Positions 26,719 to 36,502 are shown, counted from the first letter of the stretch. The stretch is 64,000 nt of DNA from WRGA01 sp031553395 (GCA_031553395.1 JAVBLR010000016.1:1-64000), one strand, 5' to 3'. Program-made: numbers and translations. The notes: generated from the letters alone by a model not told the origin.

Positions 26719-29370
26719 TTATTTGTTAAAGATTTTAGAAATGCCTGTAGAGCCATCAGTGTATTTTACTTTTACTACAACCAACCCTTTACAATCTTTG
26801 CTAACTTGTCTTCCTGTTACATCATAATATTCCATAGAAGCAATTTCTTTAGAATAATCGATAGGAGCAATACCTGAGCCTACTTCACCTGTATAAGTCA
26901 ACACTCCGGAGATAGGATTGAAAGACCAGTCTGTTGCAGGTTCCGGAAATTCGAAAGTAAGAAAATTTCCTTCAATATAATCACTACCGGATTCAAGAAT
27001 CTTGAAATCACCTGTAGTAGTAGGACGGCCCTGCATAGCAATCTTTAATGTACCACCATTAATATTTATATCACCGGCAGTTGTTATTTTATCAATAGAA
27101 GAGCCATTTACATTGATAACAGTAGTTGAATTTTCCATAATTGAAAGCGATCCACCTAATGTTAAATTTCCCGTAATAGTTCCATCCACAGTTGTTTGAA
27201 GAACACCTATCGATCCTGCACCAGCTAATGTTGCAGCAGCTTCAACAGTTACAAATGGTATAATCGCATCTACTCCCAATTGACCATCAACTTTTAATGT
27301 TCCTTCTTTAACTATCACGCCTCCTCCAGCAGTAGAAGTAGAATATGGGCTGATACCTGTTAAGGTCCATGTTCCTGCTCCTGTTTTAGTAATATACAAT
27401 GGAACTACAATATCAGCACCGGTTGTACCAGTAAAATTCTTGATTACACCGGCAAAAGTTGCATCTGTATTTAAACCTCCGATTTCATAAGTCAATGTAC
27501 GAGTATCTGATTGTGTATGTCCTCCCTCTATAGTAGAACCTTCGTCACCTACAAGTTCACCTATCTTTATTGTTGAAGTTCCACTACCACTACTTGGACC
27601 TTGATTGTAATAACGCATCAAACGAACTCCATTACCCAAATGTACTTTTGTGCTTGCAAAATTATTATCTCCAACAGCAAATCCTGCTCCACCCATTCCG
27701 GTTTCATGATCAAGTACAAGTTCAGTTGTTGCATTAATTTGAGTTCCATCAGGGAAGGTAGTTCCATTCCAGTTATTTGTATATGTAGAGTTTGCTCTAC
27801 CTAATTGTTCAAGTTTAAGATTTACCGTTTCGAATCCTGTAATGGCAAGAGAATAAGGATTATTTTGAGCAGCTTCTATATTTAATGTACCGCCTAAACC
27901 TTCAAGTGTTTTCTTAAATTCAGCACCGACATTAATTCTTAATACAGCAGATTGATCCATAATAATCTTACTTACCGTATTAACATTCGTAAATTCCAAT
28001 GTTCCTCCATTTAATTCTACAAGCCCTTCTCCCATTTTGTTGATAAATCCAAGCTTAGCCGATTTATTTATTTCTATTTTTCCAGTACCATGTAACGTAC
28101 CTTCACCAACAATAGAATATCCTTCGGCAGTAATAACAATATTGCCTTCACCCAAATCCATATTACCTGTAAGATTAACATCTTTAGGAGCGCTTTCGTC
28201 CGAGAATATTACGCCATTTCCATTTTGATAAGCCAATATATTACCACCAACTGTAAAGTTTTCACCTATTTCATCCCAGAATTCACTATTTGCACCTTTC
28301 CATACATAATTTCCGGCAGTTATTGCAGTTTTTTTATATTTAACTGTAATCTCAACACCGCCATCTACGACCAAAACATAATCATCTCCGGTAGCTGTTG
28401 CATCGTATGCATAATAGAAACCATCTTTGGTAAATGTTGTTTTATCTTCTTTTGTCAGTTCGTAATTCAAGTTAACCTCTTGGTCTGGAATAATTGCATC
28501 AGGTTTAACCGTATTATTGTCTTGATCTTTATAATGAACAGTAACAGAAGCTTTACCGTCTGATGGTATTAATTCGGAGATTTGGAGGTTATCCATATTG
28601 ACATTAAAATCAGAATTAGTACTACCACTCCTATGAGCTGCAACATTCATAAAATTCAAATCAGTTACAGGTACTCCGCTTATAAAGGCTAGATCTGATA
28701 TTGTTTGCGCATTTTCAGGATTATTTTTGTCAGTAATTGTTATAGATACTTTTTGTGTAGTATAGTTCAAAATAAATTCAAAGTGATACCATACTTCAGC
28801 TGTATATGTAACATTTGTACCCATATTCGTCATCCAATCCAATGTAGGACCCACAGAATTCTGAGGTTCAAGTACAAGTTCACCCATATTTTGACCAAAT
28901 ACATGCCACATTCCATCCAAACCGCATAAATATACACAGGAAATAATACCTGCTCCATCAAGTGTATTAGTTGTAGTGTTACCTCCACTTACTGCATTAC
29001 TCCCCATCAAATGGATCATAAATGCATGAGCGTTTGCTTCCTGAAGTATTGTTTTATTCACTTTCAAATCGAAGTCAACACTCATAAATTCTTTTTCAAA
29101 TTTAGGTGTAAAAGTTATTTGGTCTCCTCTTCCACCACTTCCACCACCGGAAACAGTCATCATATCATTTGCAACAGCTACGCCCCTGGCTGATGAATTT
29201 GTTGCAGTAAGAGCTCCTCCTCTCCCATTCGTCATTCCGGAAGGTAATGCAGTTAAACCATCAAAATTTGTTTTAAATAAAGGTTCTTTTCGATAATCTT
29301 GGGCATACGACACCTGAATGCAACAGAGTGTCATTACAGCTGCCCAAAGTAATGTAGATAATTTTTTCAT
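26719..29370 (-). CDS. T9SS-exported surface protein with autotransporter-type (PATR) repeats, copy 2
   Basis: I chose the start at 29370 (MKKLSTLLWAAVMTLCCIQVSYAQ), giving 883 residues. The frame is open to 29430, but that start would lie on top of the promoter and would lack a signal peptide at its N-terminus. The order is the same as in copy 1: lectin-like N-terminal domain (KTNFDGLTALPSG, WYHFEFILNYTTQKVSI, NVNMDNLQISE), the VTVHYKDQDNNTVKP domain, passenger-type repeats (KSAKLGFINKMGEGLVELNG, KEGTLKVDGQLG, VTVEAAATLAGAG) and T9SS tail (GIAPIDYSKEIASMEYYDVT). Both the tail and the terminator are nearly identical between the copies, which points to a tandem duplication. It has its own regulon promoter and follows the Sus/FAS1 block, so a role in binding the same glycan is plausible. 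Confidence 0.85.
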   Translation of the reverse strand: MKKLSTLLWAAVMTLCCIQVSYAQDYRKEPLFKTNFDGLTALPSGMTNGRGGALTATNSSARGVAVANDMMTVSGGGSGGRGDQITFTPKFEKEFMSVDFDLKVNKTILQEANAHAFMIHLMGSNAVSGGNTTTNTLDGAGIISCVYLCGLDGMWHVFGQNMGELVLEPQNSVGPTLDWMTNMGTNVTYTAEVWYHFEFILNYTTQKVSITITDKNNPENAQTISDLAFISGVPVTDLNFMNVAAHRSGSTNSDFNVNMDNLQISELIPSDGKASVTVHYKDQDNNTVKPDAIIPDQEVNLNYELTKEDKTTFTKDGFYYAYDATATGDDYVLVVDGGVEITVKYKKTAITAGNYVWKGANSEFWDEIGENFTVGGNILAYQNGNGVIFSDESAPKDVNLTGNMDLGEGNIVITAEGYSIVGEGTLHGTGKIEINKSAKLGFINKMGEGLVELNGGTLEFTNVNTVSKIIMDQSAVLRINVGAEFKKTLEGLGGTLNIEAAQNNPYSLAITGFETVNLKLEQLGRANSTYTNNWNGTTFPDGTQINATTELVLDHETGMGGAGFAVGDNNFASTKVHLGNGVRLMRYYNQGPSSGSGTSTIKIGELVGDEGSTIEGGHTQSDTRTLTYEIGGLNTDATFAGVIKNFTGTTGADIVVPLYITKTGAGTWTLTGISPYSTSTAGGGVIVKEGTLKVDGQLGVDAIIPFVTVEAAATLAGAGSIGVLQTTVDGTITGNLTLGGSLSIMENSTTVINVNGSSIDKITTAGDININGGTLKIAMQGRPTTTGDFKILESGSDYIEGNFLTFEFPEPATDWSFNPISGVLTYTGEVGSGIAPIDYSKEIASMEYYDVTGRQVSKDCKGLVVVKVKYTDGSTGISKIFNK

Positions 29371-29431
29371 GATAAAATAATTTGAATTAATTATAATTTG
29401 AAACATATAATTCTGTCCAAAAAACGACAAA

Positions 29432-29493
29432 CAAATTTACTCATTTTTCATTTTTCATAAATGGAAAATAGTACAAAATAATGGAAAGCAGTC
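29432..29493 (-). promoter_or_regulatory. Regulon promoter 2: paired repeat plus TAAATTTG
   Basis: TGGAAAATAGTACA (29462) and TGGAAAGCAGTC (29482) on the plus strand start 20 bases apart. TAAATTTG lies at 29439-29432 on the minus strand, 22 bases from the first repeat. The predicted start is about 55 bases before the ATG at 29370. It is the control region of PATR copy 2. Confidence 0.75.
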
Positions 29494-29501
29494 GCTGATT
29501 A

Positions 29502-29586
29502 AGTTAAGAATTAAGAGTTATAAGACCAATCTTACAACAATTCTTAATTCTTAACTTTTAATTCTTAATTCTTAATTCTTAATTAA
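29502..29586. repeat. Heptamer tandem repeat in inverted orientation, second locus
   Basis: The left arm GTTAAGAATTAAGAGTTA (29503-29520) faces a right arm of several CTTAATT units (29541-29586) in reverse complement, around a short non-repeat core. The TAA stop of the second SusD gene (29589-29587) abuts the repeat. The design and the position at a stop codon are the same as at 14072-14182. Confidence 0.65.
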
Positions 29587-31389
29587 TTATCTGTATAAAG
29601 GCAAGTACCAATTGGCTTCGTTATTGAAGTCAGGCACAGGTAGCCCGGCTAATTCATATTTCCGGTGCATTTTATTATACAAGAATTGTCCACCGGTACC
29701 GTTTAATTTTTGCAAACGGCGGGCAACACGAATCAAGTCAGTCCAGCGATGTCCTTCAAATGCCAATTCCAGTCCGGCTTCTTTTACAATCATATTTTCA
29801 ATAAAATTGATTGAATCTTGCTTTGTTGTTATTGTAGACATATCTATACTTGGCAAATTAGCACGTCCTCTTACACCGGCATTACTTCTCCACGGAGTTA
29901 AGAATGTAGGTCCGTTAGCTGCAGTATTGTTATTTCTGGCGTCAATATAATATGGTGCGGGATAAGCAGTTGCAGGAGGAGGCCCATAACTCGTATAATC
30001 GACAGAATCGACCCTGCATGTAGCTCCTGTTAACGGATTTTTCCATTTAAAAGCGCCTCCGTTGATACCACTATTTACTAATGCCCAGGCTAAACGTGGA
30101 TAACCGCCACCCGACTCAGACCTGTTGGCAGCCTCGGCATAACGTAAATGCAACAAAGCAGCACGATATAAGAACCATTTACCTTGCACTTCGTATGGTT
30201 TATTTATACCATCGTAAAACATTCCATATTTTGCAACTGCATAATCACCAGTAGGAGTTTTGTCAACACCGCCCGATATTCCCCTGCAATCATAAGGGAA
30301 AGCATTTTTCTGCACTTCGCTACCCCACATTTCGTCGATAGCATATTTCGAAGGTTTCAGGTAATATTTTCCTCTTCCACTTGTACCGAATAACTCTACA
30401 AAAGGATATGTAGGTGCAAATTTGTAATCATACGACATTTCCCAAATCATTTCAAATCTCGTATACCTATCATCAGGACTTACTTTAAACATATTTTTCC
30501 ACGCGTTATAATATGTATTATAATCATTTTCTTTAAAGCGTTGGAATAAGATAGCAAAATAGTTCACTTCTCCAGAAGTCCATACATAGTTGAACAACCG
30601 GTATGTATTTATTGCTTCAGGTGTAGTTGAACCTGCAGTCTCATTTTTAGATAGTACTTTACGATATTGTATTGCAGCATTATCATATTGGTTATTAAAT
30701 AGATAAAGATCGCCCAGCAAACATCTTTTATTAATAAAGAATGGGACTAAACTATAAGAATCAACCGTACCGGTAATCAATTTAGAAGTTTGATAATCTT
30801 CCAATGTAGGCAAATTCTCCATAAAATGGATTAATTCGGGAATCAACGCATCCAGATTCATCATATATTCTCCTTGTTTAGCCAAATCATTTATATCGAC
30901 AACCGGTTTGGTTATATAAGGAATCGTACCATATTGAACACCTAATTGATAATACAACCAGCAACGAATAGCGCCTATATCGGAATAACGTTCAGTATAT
31001 TCAGCAACTGTAAGGCGTTTTTCTTTCAGCATTACATCAAAATTATACAATGCATCGTTACAATTCTGGATTATTTGATAAAAAGGAGTAACATCAGTCC
31101 AATAATTATCCTTACTTGTTTTTTGTAGATTGATTTCAATCAAGTCATCATTTGCATTTGCCGTAACATCCAATAAGTCACCGCGTAATTCATTCAACAC
31201 TACCAACCGGTCAGCAACCCCCATGACTTCACCATAAATACCCATTATCGCAGCATCGGCATCATCCACGGTTGCATAATACTTGTCGTACGGAATAGCT
31301 TCCTCTATGTCGGCATCAACACACGAATAGAAGAGTAATCCCGTTAAACCCAGTGAAAAAATTATATATTTGAAAGTATTCATAAACAT
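29587..31389 (-). CDS. SusD-family outer-membrane lipoprotein, second pair
   Basis: 600 residues with a lipoprotein signal (IIFSLGLTGLLFYSC, Cys about 23). An ATG two codons inside would serve equally. The SusD N-terminal TPR region (VDDADAAIMGIYGEVMGVAD, FYQIIQNCNDALYN, AIRCWLYYQLGVQYGTIPYI) and the C-terminal RagB/SusD signature (NMIVKEAGLELAFEGHRWTDLIRVARR) are clear. SusD proteins cap the SusC barrel and bind the glycan at the cell surface. The ORF follows its susC by 40 bases. It closes the Sus/FAS1 block; a heptamer repeat, not a GC-rich hairpin, follows it. Confidence 0.95.
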   Translation of the reverse strand: MFMNTFKYIIFSLGLTGLLFYSCVDADIEEAIPYDKYYATVDDADAAIMGIYGEVMGVADRLVVLNELRGDLLDVTANANDDLIEINLQKTSKDNYWTDVTPFYQIIQNCNDALYNFDVMLKEKRLTVAEYTERYSDIGAIRCWLYYQLGVQYGTIPYITKPVVDINDLAKQGEYMMNLDALIPELIHFMENLPTLEDYQTSKLITGTVDSYSLVPFFINKRCLLGDLYLFNNQYDNAAIQYRKVLSKNETAGSTTPEAINTYRLFNYVWTSGEVNYFAILFQRFKENDYNTYYNAWKNMFKVSPDDRYTRFEMIWEMSYDYKFAPTYPFVELFGTSGRGKYYLKPSKYAIDEMWGSEVQKNAFPYDCRGISGGVDKTPTGDYAVAKYGMFYDGINKPYEVQGKWFLYRAALLHLRYAEAANRSESGGGYPRLAWALVNSGINGGAFKWKNPLTGATCRVDSVDYTSYGPPPATAYPAPYYIDARNNNTAANGPTFLTPWRSNAGVRGRANLPSIDMSTITTKQDSINFIENMIVKEAGLELAFEGHRWTDLIRVARRLQKLNGTGGQFLYNKMHRKYELAGLPVPDFNNEANWYLPLYR

Positions 31390-31429
31390 ACAGTTTTAAT
31401 TGATTAATAATCTGCTTGGTTCTCTTTGA

Positions 31430-34400
31430 TTACAATTCTAATTTGAATCCAAGTGACAATGTTTTCGGCATCGGAACAAAAGTAGCATCAATACCATTAT
31501 ATAATGGACTCTTACCCAACGCAAACTCAGGATCCAATCCTTTATATTTTGTTAATGTCAACAAATTATCTCCGGTAGCATAAAAAGTACAAGCTCTTAA
31601 AACGCCCCAATTCAAAGGTAATTTATAGGATAGAGTTACAGACTTCATTCTTATGTATGAACCATCTTCAATCCATCTGTCAGAGAAACGAGCATTTCCC
31701 ATCGGATCGCCATAAACGGCACGAGGTATGCTTGTAATATCACCTTCAGCTCTCCAACGATTACGAACAGCTTGTGTTTGATTATTATAATTAGACATGC
31801 TTTCTAATTGAGCTCTTGTATAATTATAAACATCATTTCCTAAAGAATATGTCATAAATACATTCAAATCCCAACGTTGATATTTCAATGTAGTAAAAAT
31901 AGAACCATATAAATCCGGATTCGGATCACCAATGATTACTCTGTCGTTTTCATCAATCAGGTTATTGCTGTTATCTACATTTGCAAATTTCACATCTCCT
32001 GCACTGAATGAATATGTTTGTGAACCTTTTTGAATATTCAAACCGGCATTATCCGCTTCTTGTTGAGTAGCATAAACACCTTCTGTTTTGTATCCATAAA
32101 ATACACCTAAAGGTTCTCCTACACGTGTTAATATATCAGCGCCACAAATAGAAGTGATATATTCTTGTCCTTCCAGGTCGGTTACTTCATTTTTATATTT
32201 AGAAACCATAAAACCAAGATCCCATTTAACTGTTCCATTCAGGATTCTTGAGTTCAACGAGAAATCAAATCCGGTATTTTTCATTTCTCCTGCATTTGTC
32301 CAGTAATAAGGATAACCTGTTTCTTTTGGGCTTGGCATTTGAACCAACATGTCTTTGGTTTTATTTTGATAAAAATCAAAACTTAAACTTACACGTTCGT
32401 TCAAGAAAGCAGCATCCAACCCAACATTTAATTTTGCAGCGGTTTCGGGTTTCAGGTTAAGGTCGACTAAGCTACCACGAACAATACCGTAATTTCCCAA
32501 TATATTTTGCGGAACATAATATTGTACACCACGGTAATTACCTATATCATCATTACCCGATAATCCGTATCCTGCACGCAATTTTAAATAATCAAATAAG
32601 TTAACATCCTTCATGAAACTTTCTCCGCTTATCAACCAAGCACCTGAAATAGACGGATAAACATAGAATGATGAAGCATTTTCTCCATAGCGAGAAGAAG
32701 CATCGGCCGCCATCGAATAACTAAGGAAATATCTATCTTGGTATCCATAATCAACACCACCGTAAATATTCAACCAGTTCCAATTGCTGATTTGTCCACC
32801 AACTCTGCGATACAAAGGATCTCCGTACCCCACCGATTTAAAATTATCTGATCCCGTATTAGAACCTTTACCCCAATCATCTTCACCTTCATTATGTTGA
32901 TAACGTACTCCTATTGTAGCATTTAATTTATGAGCATACGCAAAAGTATTGTTGTAAGTAACCGCACCTTTTCCATAAAGAGAAAAAAGACGATCTACCC
33001 GCTGTTCTGTTTCATTCCGAACCGGGCCAACAGACAAGGTATCAAAATAAACCCCAAGATTCGGAAAGAAAAGTTTTTCTCTTTCCTTGTTGAAGTTTAC
33101 ACCAATCATTCCATCCGCTTTAAGGTAATTATTGAACTTATACACACCTTCGATATTACCGACAAAACGATATTGTGAGTTATTCCTATCACTTGTATTA
33201 ATTAAAGAATACGGATTCGAATTATCAAAAATATCGTAATCTTCAAGTACCGGCGAAATTGCATTTTGCTCATTATATACATTGGCAGCCATAAAAGGAG
33301 CTTTTACCAAAGCAGCGTAAATCGGGTTTCTATTGGTTGAAGGGCCTTCATCTATCAGATTCTTACTTGAAAATAAGAAACTCATATTCGCATACAACGC
33401 AAATTTCTTACTCAAATTTACTTCGGCATTAAAACGTGTATTGAAACGGTCAAAATCAGTATTTTTCACAACACCTTTTTGGTTCATATAACCTACAGAT
33501 AATGCATAGATAGCAGTTTCATCCCCTCCGGAAATATTCAAGTAATAATCCTGGTTAAAAGTTGGCGCATCGTATAAATCCTTTTGCCAATCGGTATTTT
33601 TATTATACCGGTAATAATCGGTATTTCCATCATATCCCCATTTTTCAAGAACAGGCTTTTGTTCGTTCATATAAGGCAAAGCCATAATCTGAGAGCCTGT
33701 CATACCTTGTGATTGCAAAATATCAAAAAGTAATAATTTTTGATCGGCGCCATTCAGAACCGGAATATTGGAAGGTTCAAAATTAATTCCTGTGTGTAAA
33801 TGGAAATTAATTTTAGTTTCAACATCCTTTGCCCTTATGGTACGAATCAATACTACACCATTAGCTCCTTTTACTCCATATTGGGAAGTTCCATCTTTCA
33901 ACACCGTAATACTCTCAATATCCTTAGGATCGATAGATGCCAATGGATTAGAGAAATAATTTCCTAATAAAGAAGTAGAATAAATTGAATTTTCATAAGG
34001 CATACCATCAACAATAAATAGCGGTTGCATACCGGCATTCATAGTATTTAGCCCTCTGATATACATATTAGACCCGGCAGCAGGAGAACCCGAATGATGA
34101 ATAAGGTTCAATCCGGATACTTTCCCTTGCAAGTTTTCGTCAGCTGTTACAGCCGTACTCAATATATTGTTTTCATTGATAGATGACCATGCATTGGTTA
34201 CACCAACAGGGGAAGATTCTCCACCGGGTACAATCATAGATTCAAATACACTTTTGAATCCTTCGGGATACAATTCTATTATGATTTCCTCTCTACCTCT
34301 CACCGAAATCAATTTTGAAGTATATCCGGGCACTGTTACCTTTAAATTTATCTTATCCGAAGGAAGTTTAAGTGTAAACCGGCCATCATCTCCTGTCATA

Positions 34401-34588
34401 GAAGAAGTAACACCTTCATATTCAACCCTAACACCTGGCAACAATGCTTTATTTTGGGCATTTTTGACAGTACCGGAAACTGTGTATGTAAAATTTTCCC
34501 TTGACTGAGCCTGTAAGCTTATTGTAAAAGCTACAGTGTACAAGAAAAAGCACATAAAAAACGGAATTATATATTTAGTTATTTTCAT
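31430..34588 (-). CDS. SusC-family TonB-dependent transporter, second pair
   Basis: 1052 residues: signal peptide (to about SLQAQ, residue 28), an N-terminal carboxypeptidase-D-like domain (TVSGTVKNAQNKALLPGVRV, about 35-110), then plug (GLNTMNAGMQPLFIVDGMPY, DIESITVLKDGTSQYGVKGANGVVLI) and a beta-barrel to the aromatic C-terminus (KTLSLGFKLEL). It would import oligosaccharides across the outer membrane using TonB energy. The plug lacks the standard EVVVIGYG-type linker between the CarboxypepD-like domain and the plug and has GFKSVFESMIVPGGESSP in its place, which marks it as a divergent SusC. The conserved leader element (34586-34679) immediately precedes it inside the block. Confidence 0.94.
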   Translation of the reverse strand: MKITKYIIPFFMCFFLYTVAFTISLQAQSRENFTYTVSGTVKNAQNKALLPGVRVEYEGVTSSMTGDDGRFTLKLPSDKINLKVTVPGYTSKLISVRGREEIIIELYPEGFKSVFESMIVPGGESSPVGVTNAWSSINENNILSTAVTADENLQGKVSGLNLIHHSGSPAAGSNMYIRGLNTMNAGMQPLFIVDGMPYENSIYSTSLLGNYFSNPLASIDPKDIESITVLKDGTSQYGVKGANGVVLIRTIRAKDVETKINFHLHTGINFEPSNIPVLNGADQKLLLFDILQSQGMTGSQIMALPYMNEQKPVLEKWGYDGNTDYYRYNKNTDWQKDLYDAPTFNQDYYLNISGGDETAIYALSVGYMNQKGVVKNTDFDRFNTRFNAEVNLSKKFALYANMSFLFSSKNLIDEGPSTNRNPIYAALVKAPFMAANVYNEQNAISPVLEDYDIFDNSNPYSLINTSDRNNSQYRFVGNIEGVYKFNNYLKADGMIGVNFNKEREKLFFPNLGVYFDTLSVGPVRNETEQRVDRLFSLYGKGAVTYNNTFAYAHKLNATIGVRYQHNEGEDDWGKGSNTGSDNFKSVGYGDPLYRRVGGQISNWNWLNIYGGVDYGYQDRYFLSYSMAADASSRYGENASSFYVYPSISGAWLISGESFMKDVNLFDYLKLRAGYGLSGNDDIGNYRGVQYYVPQNILGNYGIVRGSLVDLNLKPETAAKLNVGLDAAFLNERVSLSFDFYQNKTKDMLVQMPSPKETGYPYYWTNAGEMKNTGFDFSLNSRILNGTVKWDLGFMVSKYKNEVTDLEGQEYITSICGADILTRVGEPLGVFYGYKTEGVYATQQEADNAGLNIQKGSQTYSFSAGDVKFANVDNSNNLIDENDRVIIGDPNPDLYGSIFTTLKYQRWDLNVFMTYSLGNDVYNYTRAQLESMSNYNNQTQAVRNRWRAEGDITSIPRAVYGDPMGNARFSDRWIEDGSYIRMKSVTLSYKLPLNWGVLRACTFYATGDNLLTLTKYKGLDPEFALGKSPLYNGIDATFVPMPKTLSLGFKLEL

Positions 34589-34679
34589 ACGATTATTTTT
34601 TATTTTTTAGACTAAGGCCGTATGGAACTCGCTCAACAATCAATCTACTTTGGCGTAAGCTTTTCATGGCTCGTTTCAT
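34586..34679 (-). promoter_or_regulatory. Conserved outer-membrane-gene leader element, copy B (before second susC)
   Basis: In coding direction: ATGAAACGAGCCATGAAAAG, a variable part, GCGAGTTCCATACGGCC, TTAGTCTAAAAAATAAAAAA and TCGTATG with the start codon. CATACG in the leader is complementary to CGTATG at the start, and the next pair would be G-U. The small frame from the ATG at 34679 has 28 codons and ends at 34593, only a few bases before the susC start. Confidence 0.85.
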
Positions 34680-34700
34680 AATATCTGTTTTATTTTCAAA

Positions 34701-36470
34701 TTAATCATTAGGGTCAACTACGGGAACCAATTTAATGTAGTCTAAGAATAACATACCAGCATAATTCCCCTTATATTCAGTAGTATTAGCCACAAGAACA
34801 GTTGCTTTACCATATGTAGGGCTAATGATTGTTTCCTTGTCTCCCAATGCATCACTACCCGTAAAATGATTGAAGAAATCGTCTTCGCTTGTATACTGAT
34901 AATTTTTACTCAATACAAAAAGGCCATCATCAGCTGTAACTTTAGACAACAAGCACCTATACAATTGTTTTTCTTCTTGCACACCTGCAGTAATACGATT
35001 CGATGCAAATGCCGATGTAGCACTGAAGTTATTTGTAATTTTAGCATCTGCACCACGGGTTACTACCGGCTGATCCGGTAAACTCAGCAACATTTTCTGG
35101 CTAAATTTAATCGGTTCATGATTTTTTAAGTTAGCTATAGAAGTTCCATCAGAATGCTTCAGAAAATCGTCATAAGCAGACCAATACAATTTATAAGCTA
35201 TAGAATTGATTGTCGGATTAAACTGTATATAACAATTGTTGGACCTTACCCAATAGCCATTATTTGCATCCGGAGATGACAGACTTTGATATTCAAAACC
35301 ATTGATGCTGGTAATAACAGCCGAGTCCAACGGATTATCTATCGATTTGGATACATATGTAACGAAACCATTCATTAGGATATCATATCCTCCGCTCATT
35401 GTTGTCTTAGCACGTTTCGACCACGCATCTCTATTATCTGTAAAGATACTATTGAAATCTTCTGCTTCGATAAATATCGTTTTCACCTTATTTTCATAGA
35501 TTTTCACATCGGCATCACTCAATTTATATACCAATCCATTGGAAGCAGTATATGTTTCTGTGATTTTAGCTGTGCTGATATCTACCAGAACCCCATCAAT
35601 AGATGCATATCTTCCATCTGCATTGATTAGCACAGGAGCCAATACGCAATCACCAATTAATTGAGCGCGAACCAACGAATCTTGTTCTGTTTGTATCGGA
35701 CGGGCAAAATATTTGGCATATTTTGCTTCTATCCGGGTAACAACCTCATTTGGCAATAAAGCAAATGTAAGATCCTGCGATTCATCATTAATCGGAAAAG
35801 CATCCAAAAGCAGGTTTTGATTTATCCAAACTGTGTCATACAGAGGCCTACCCGAAGGATCAACCCCTATTTGAACACTCTTATTCATATCCATAACCAA
35901 TTTGTCCATACTGTGGATAAACTCAGCTTGCAAGTTATTTGGTTGTGCCTGCAAATATTCCCAAATATTTTTTTGAGTGGAAATAACGCCATTCATAAAG
36001 TGCAAAATACCATTCGCAGCCGAAATGTTATATTTACCAGCCTCTGTATCTAAACTTGCGCCATTGATCTGAAGCCCATTAACAGTTGTATATTTACTAT
36101 TAACCATTTGGATTTTGCTTGTTGCAAAACTTCCATTCTCAACTGTGTAACTTGCATAAGCTATGTGATTTTTAACCAAATTCAGCAAAGCGTCATTATC
36201 ATTCATATCTACAGAAGTTAATGCGCTATTAACCGGAGCAAAAACCGTCAGCATCTTATCATCTTTAAGCAACTGGTCATATCCTGTTTTTTGCAGAATA
36301 GAAGCAAAAACAGATGTTTCGGAGTTGCTGGAGATAACTTGCATCAGAGACTCTCCCCGTATGTTATTATCTATCTTTGTGTGGTCATCCCAATCAGACT
36401 CGCAAGCAGCAAAGACAAACAAAAACAAAGAAATTGTCAAACAATTGAATATTGATTTTATATTTTTCAT
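34701..36470 (-). CDS. Fasciclin (FAS1) domain lipoprotein with a CBM-like segment
   Basis: I chose MKNIKSIFNCLTISLFLFVF at 36470 as the start (589 residues). The remnant at 38315-38431 keeps this same start, and the six codons upstream (MINTTN) are not in frame-conserved coding there. The lipobox is FVFAAC (Cys 23). Two FAS1 modules fit residues about 45-165 (TVFAPVNSALTSVDMND, GILHFMNGVISTQ) and about 170-320. A segment KVKTIFIEAEDFNS (about 330) starts a beta-sandwich that resembles family-6/35 carbohydrate-binding modules. It ends NYAGMLFLDYIKLVPVVDPND. It is probably a surface glycan-binding lipoprotein of the Sus system. The gene sits between another FAS1 gene and the second susC, with gaps of 32 and 112 bases. 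Confidence 0.85.
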   Translation of the reverse strand: MKNIKSIFNCLTISLFLFVFAACESDWDDHTKIDNNIRGESLMQVISSNSETSVFASILQKTGYDQLLKDDKMLTVFAPVNSALTSVDMNDNDALLNLVKNHIAYASYTVENGSFATSKIQMVNSKYTTVNGLQINGASLDTEAGKYNISAANGILHFMNGVISTQKNIWEYLQAQPNNLQAEFIHSMDKLVMDMNKSVQIGVDPSGRPLYDTVWINQNLLLDAFPINDESQDLTFALLPNEVVTRIEAKYAKYFARPIQTEQDSLVRAQLIGDCVLAPVLINADGRYASIDGVLVDISTAKITETYTASNGLVYKLSDADVKIYENKVKTIFIEAEDFNSIFTDNRDAWSKRAKTTMSGGYDILMNGFVTYVSKSIDNPLDSAVITSINGFEYQSLSSPDANNGYWVRSNNCYIQFNPTINSIAYKLYWSAYDDFLKHSDGTSIANLKNHEPIKFSQKMLLSLPDQPVVTRGADAKITNNFSATSAFASNRITAGVQEEKQLYRCLLSKVTADDGLFVLSKNYQYTSEDDFFNHFTGSDALGDKETIISPTYGKATVLVANTTEYKGNYAGMLFLDYIKLVPVVDPND

Positions 36471-36502
36471 ATTTGTTGTATTTATCATTAGTTTATTTTT
36501 GT

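Noticed and set aside
29371..29430. Extended start of PATR copy 2 (MSFFGQNYMF...)
   Set aside because: It would lie on the promoter (-7 box at 29439-29432) and would place 20 residues before a clean signal peptide that matches copy 1.
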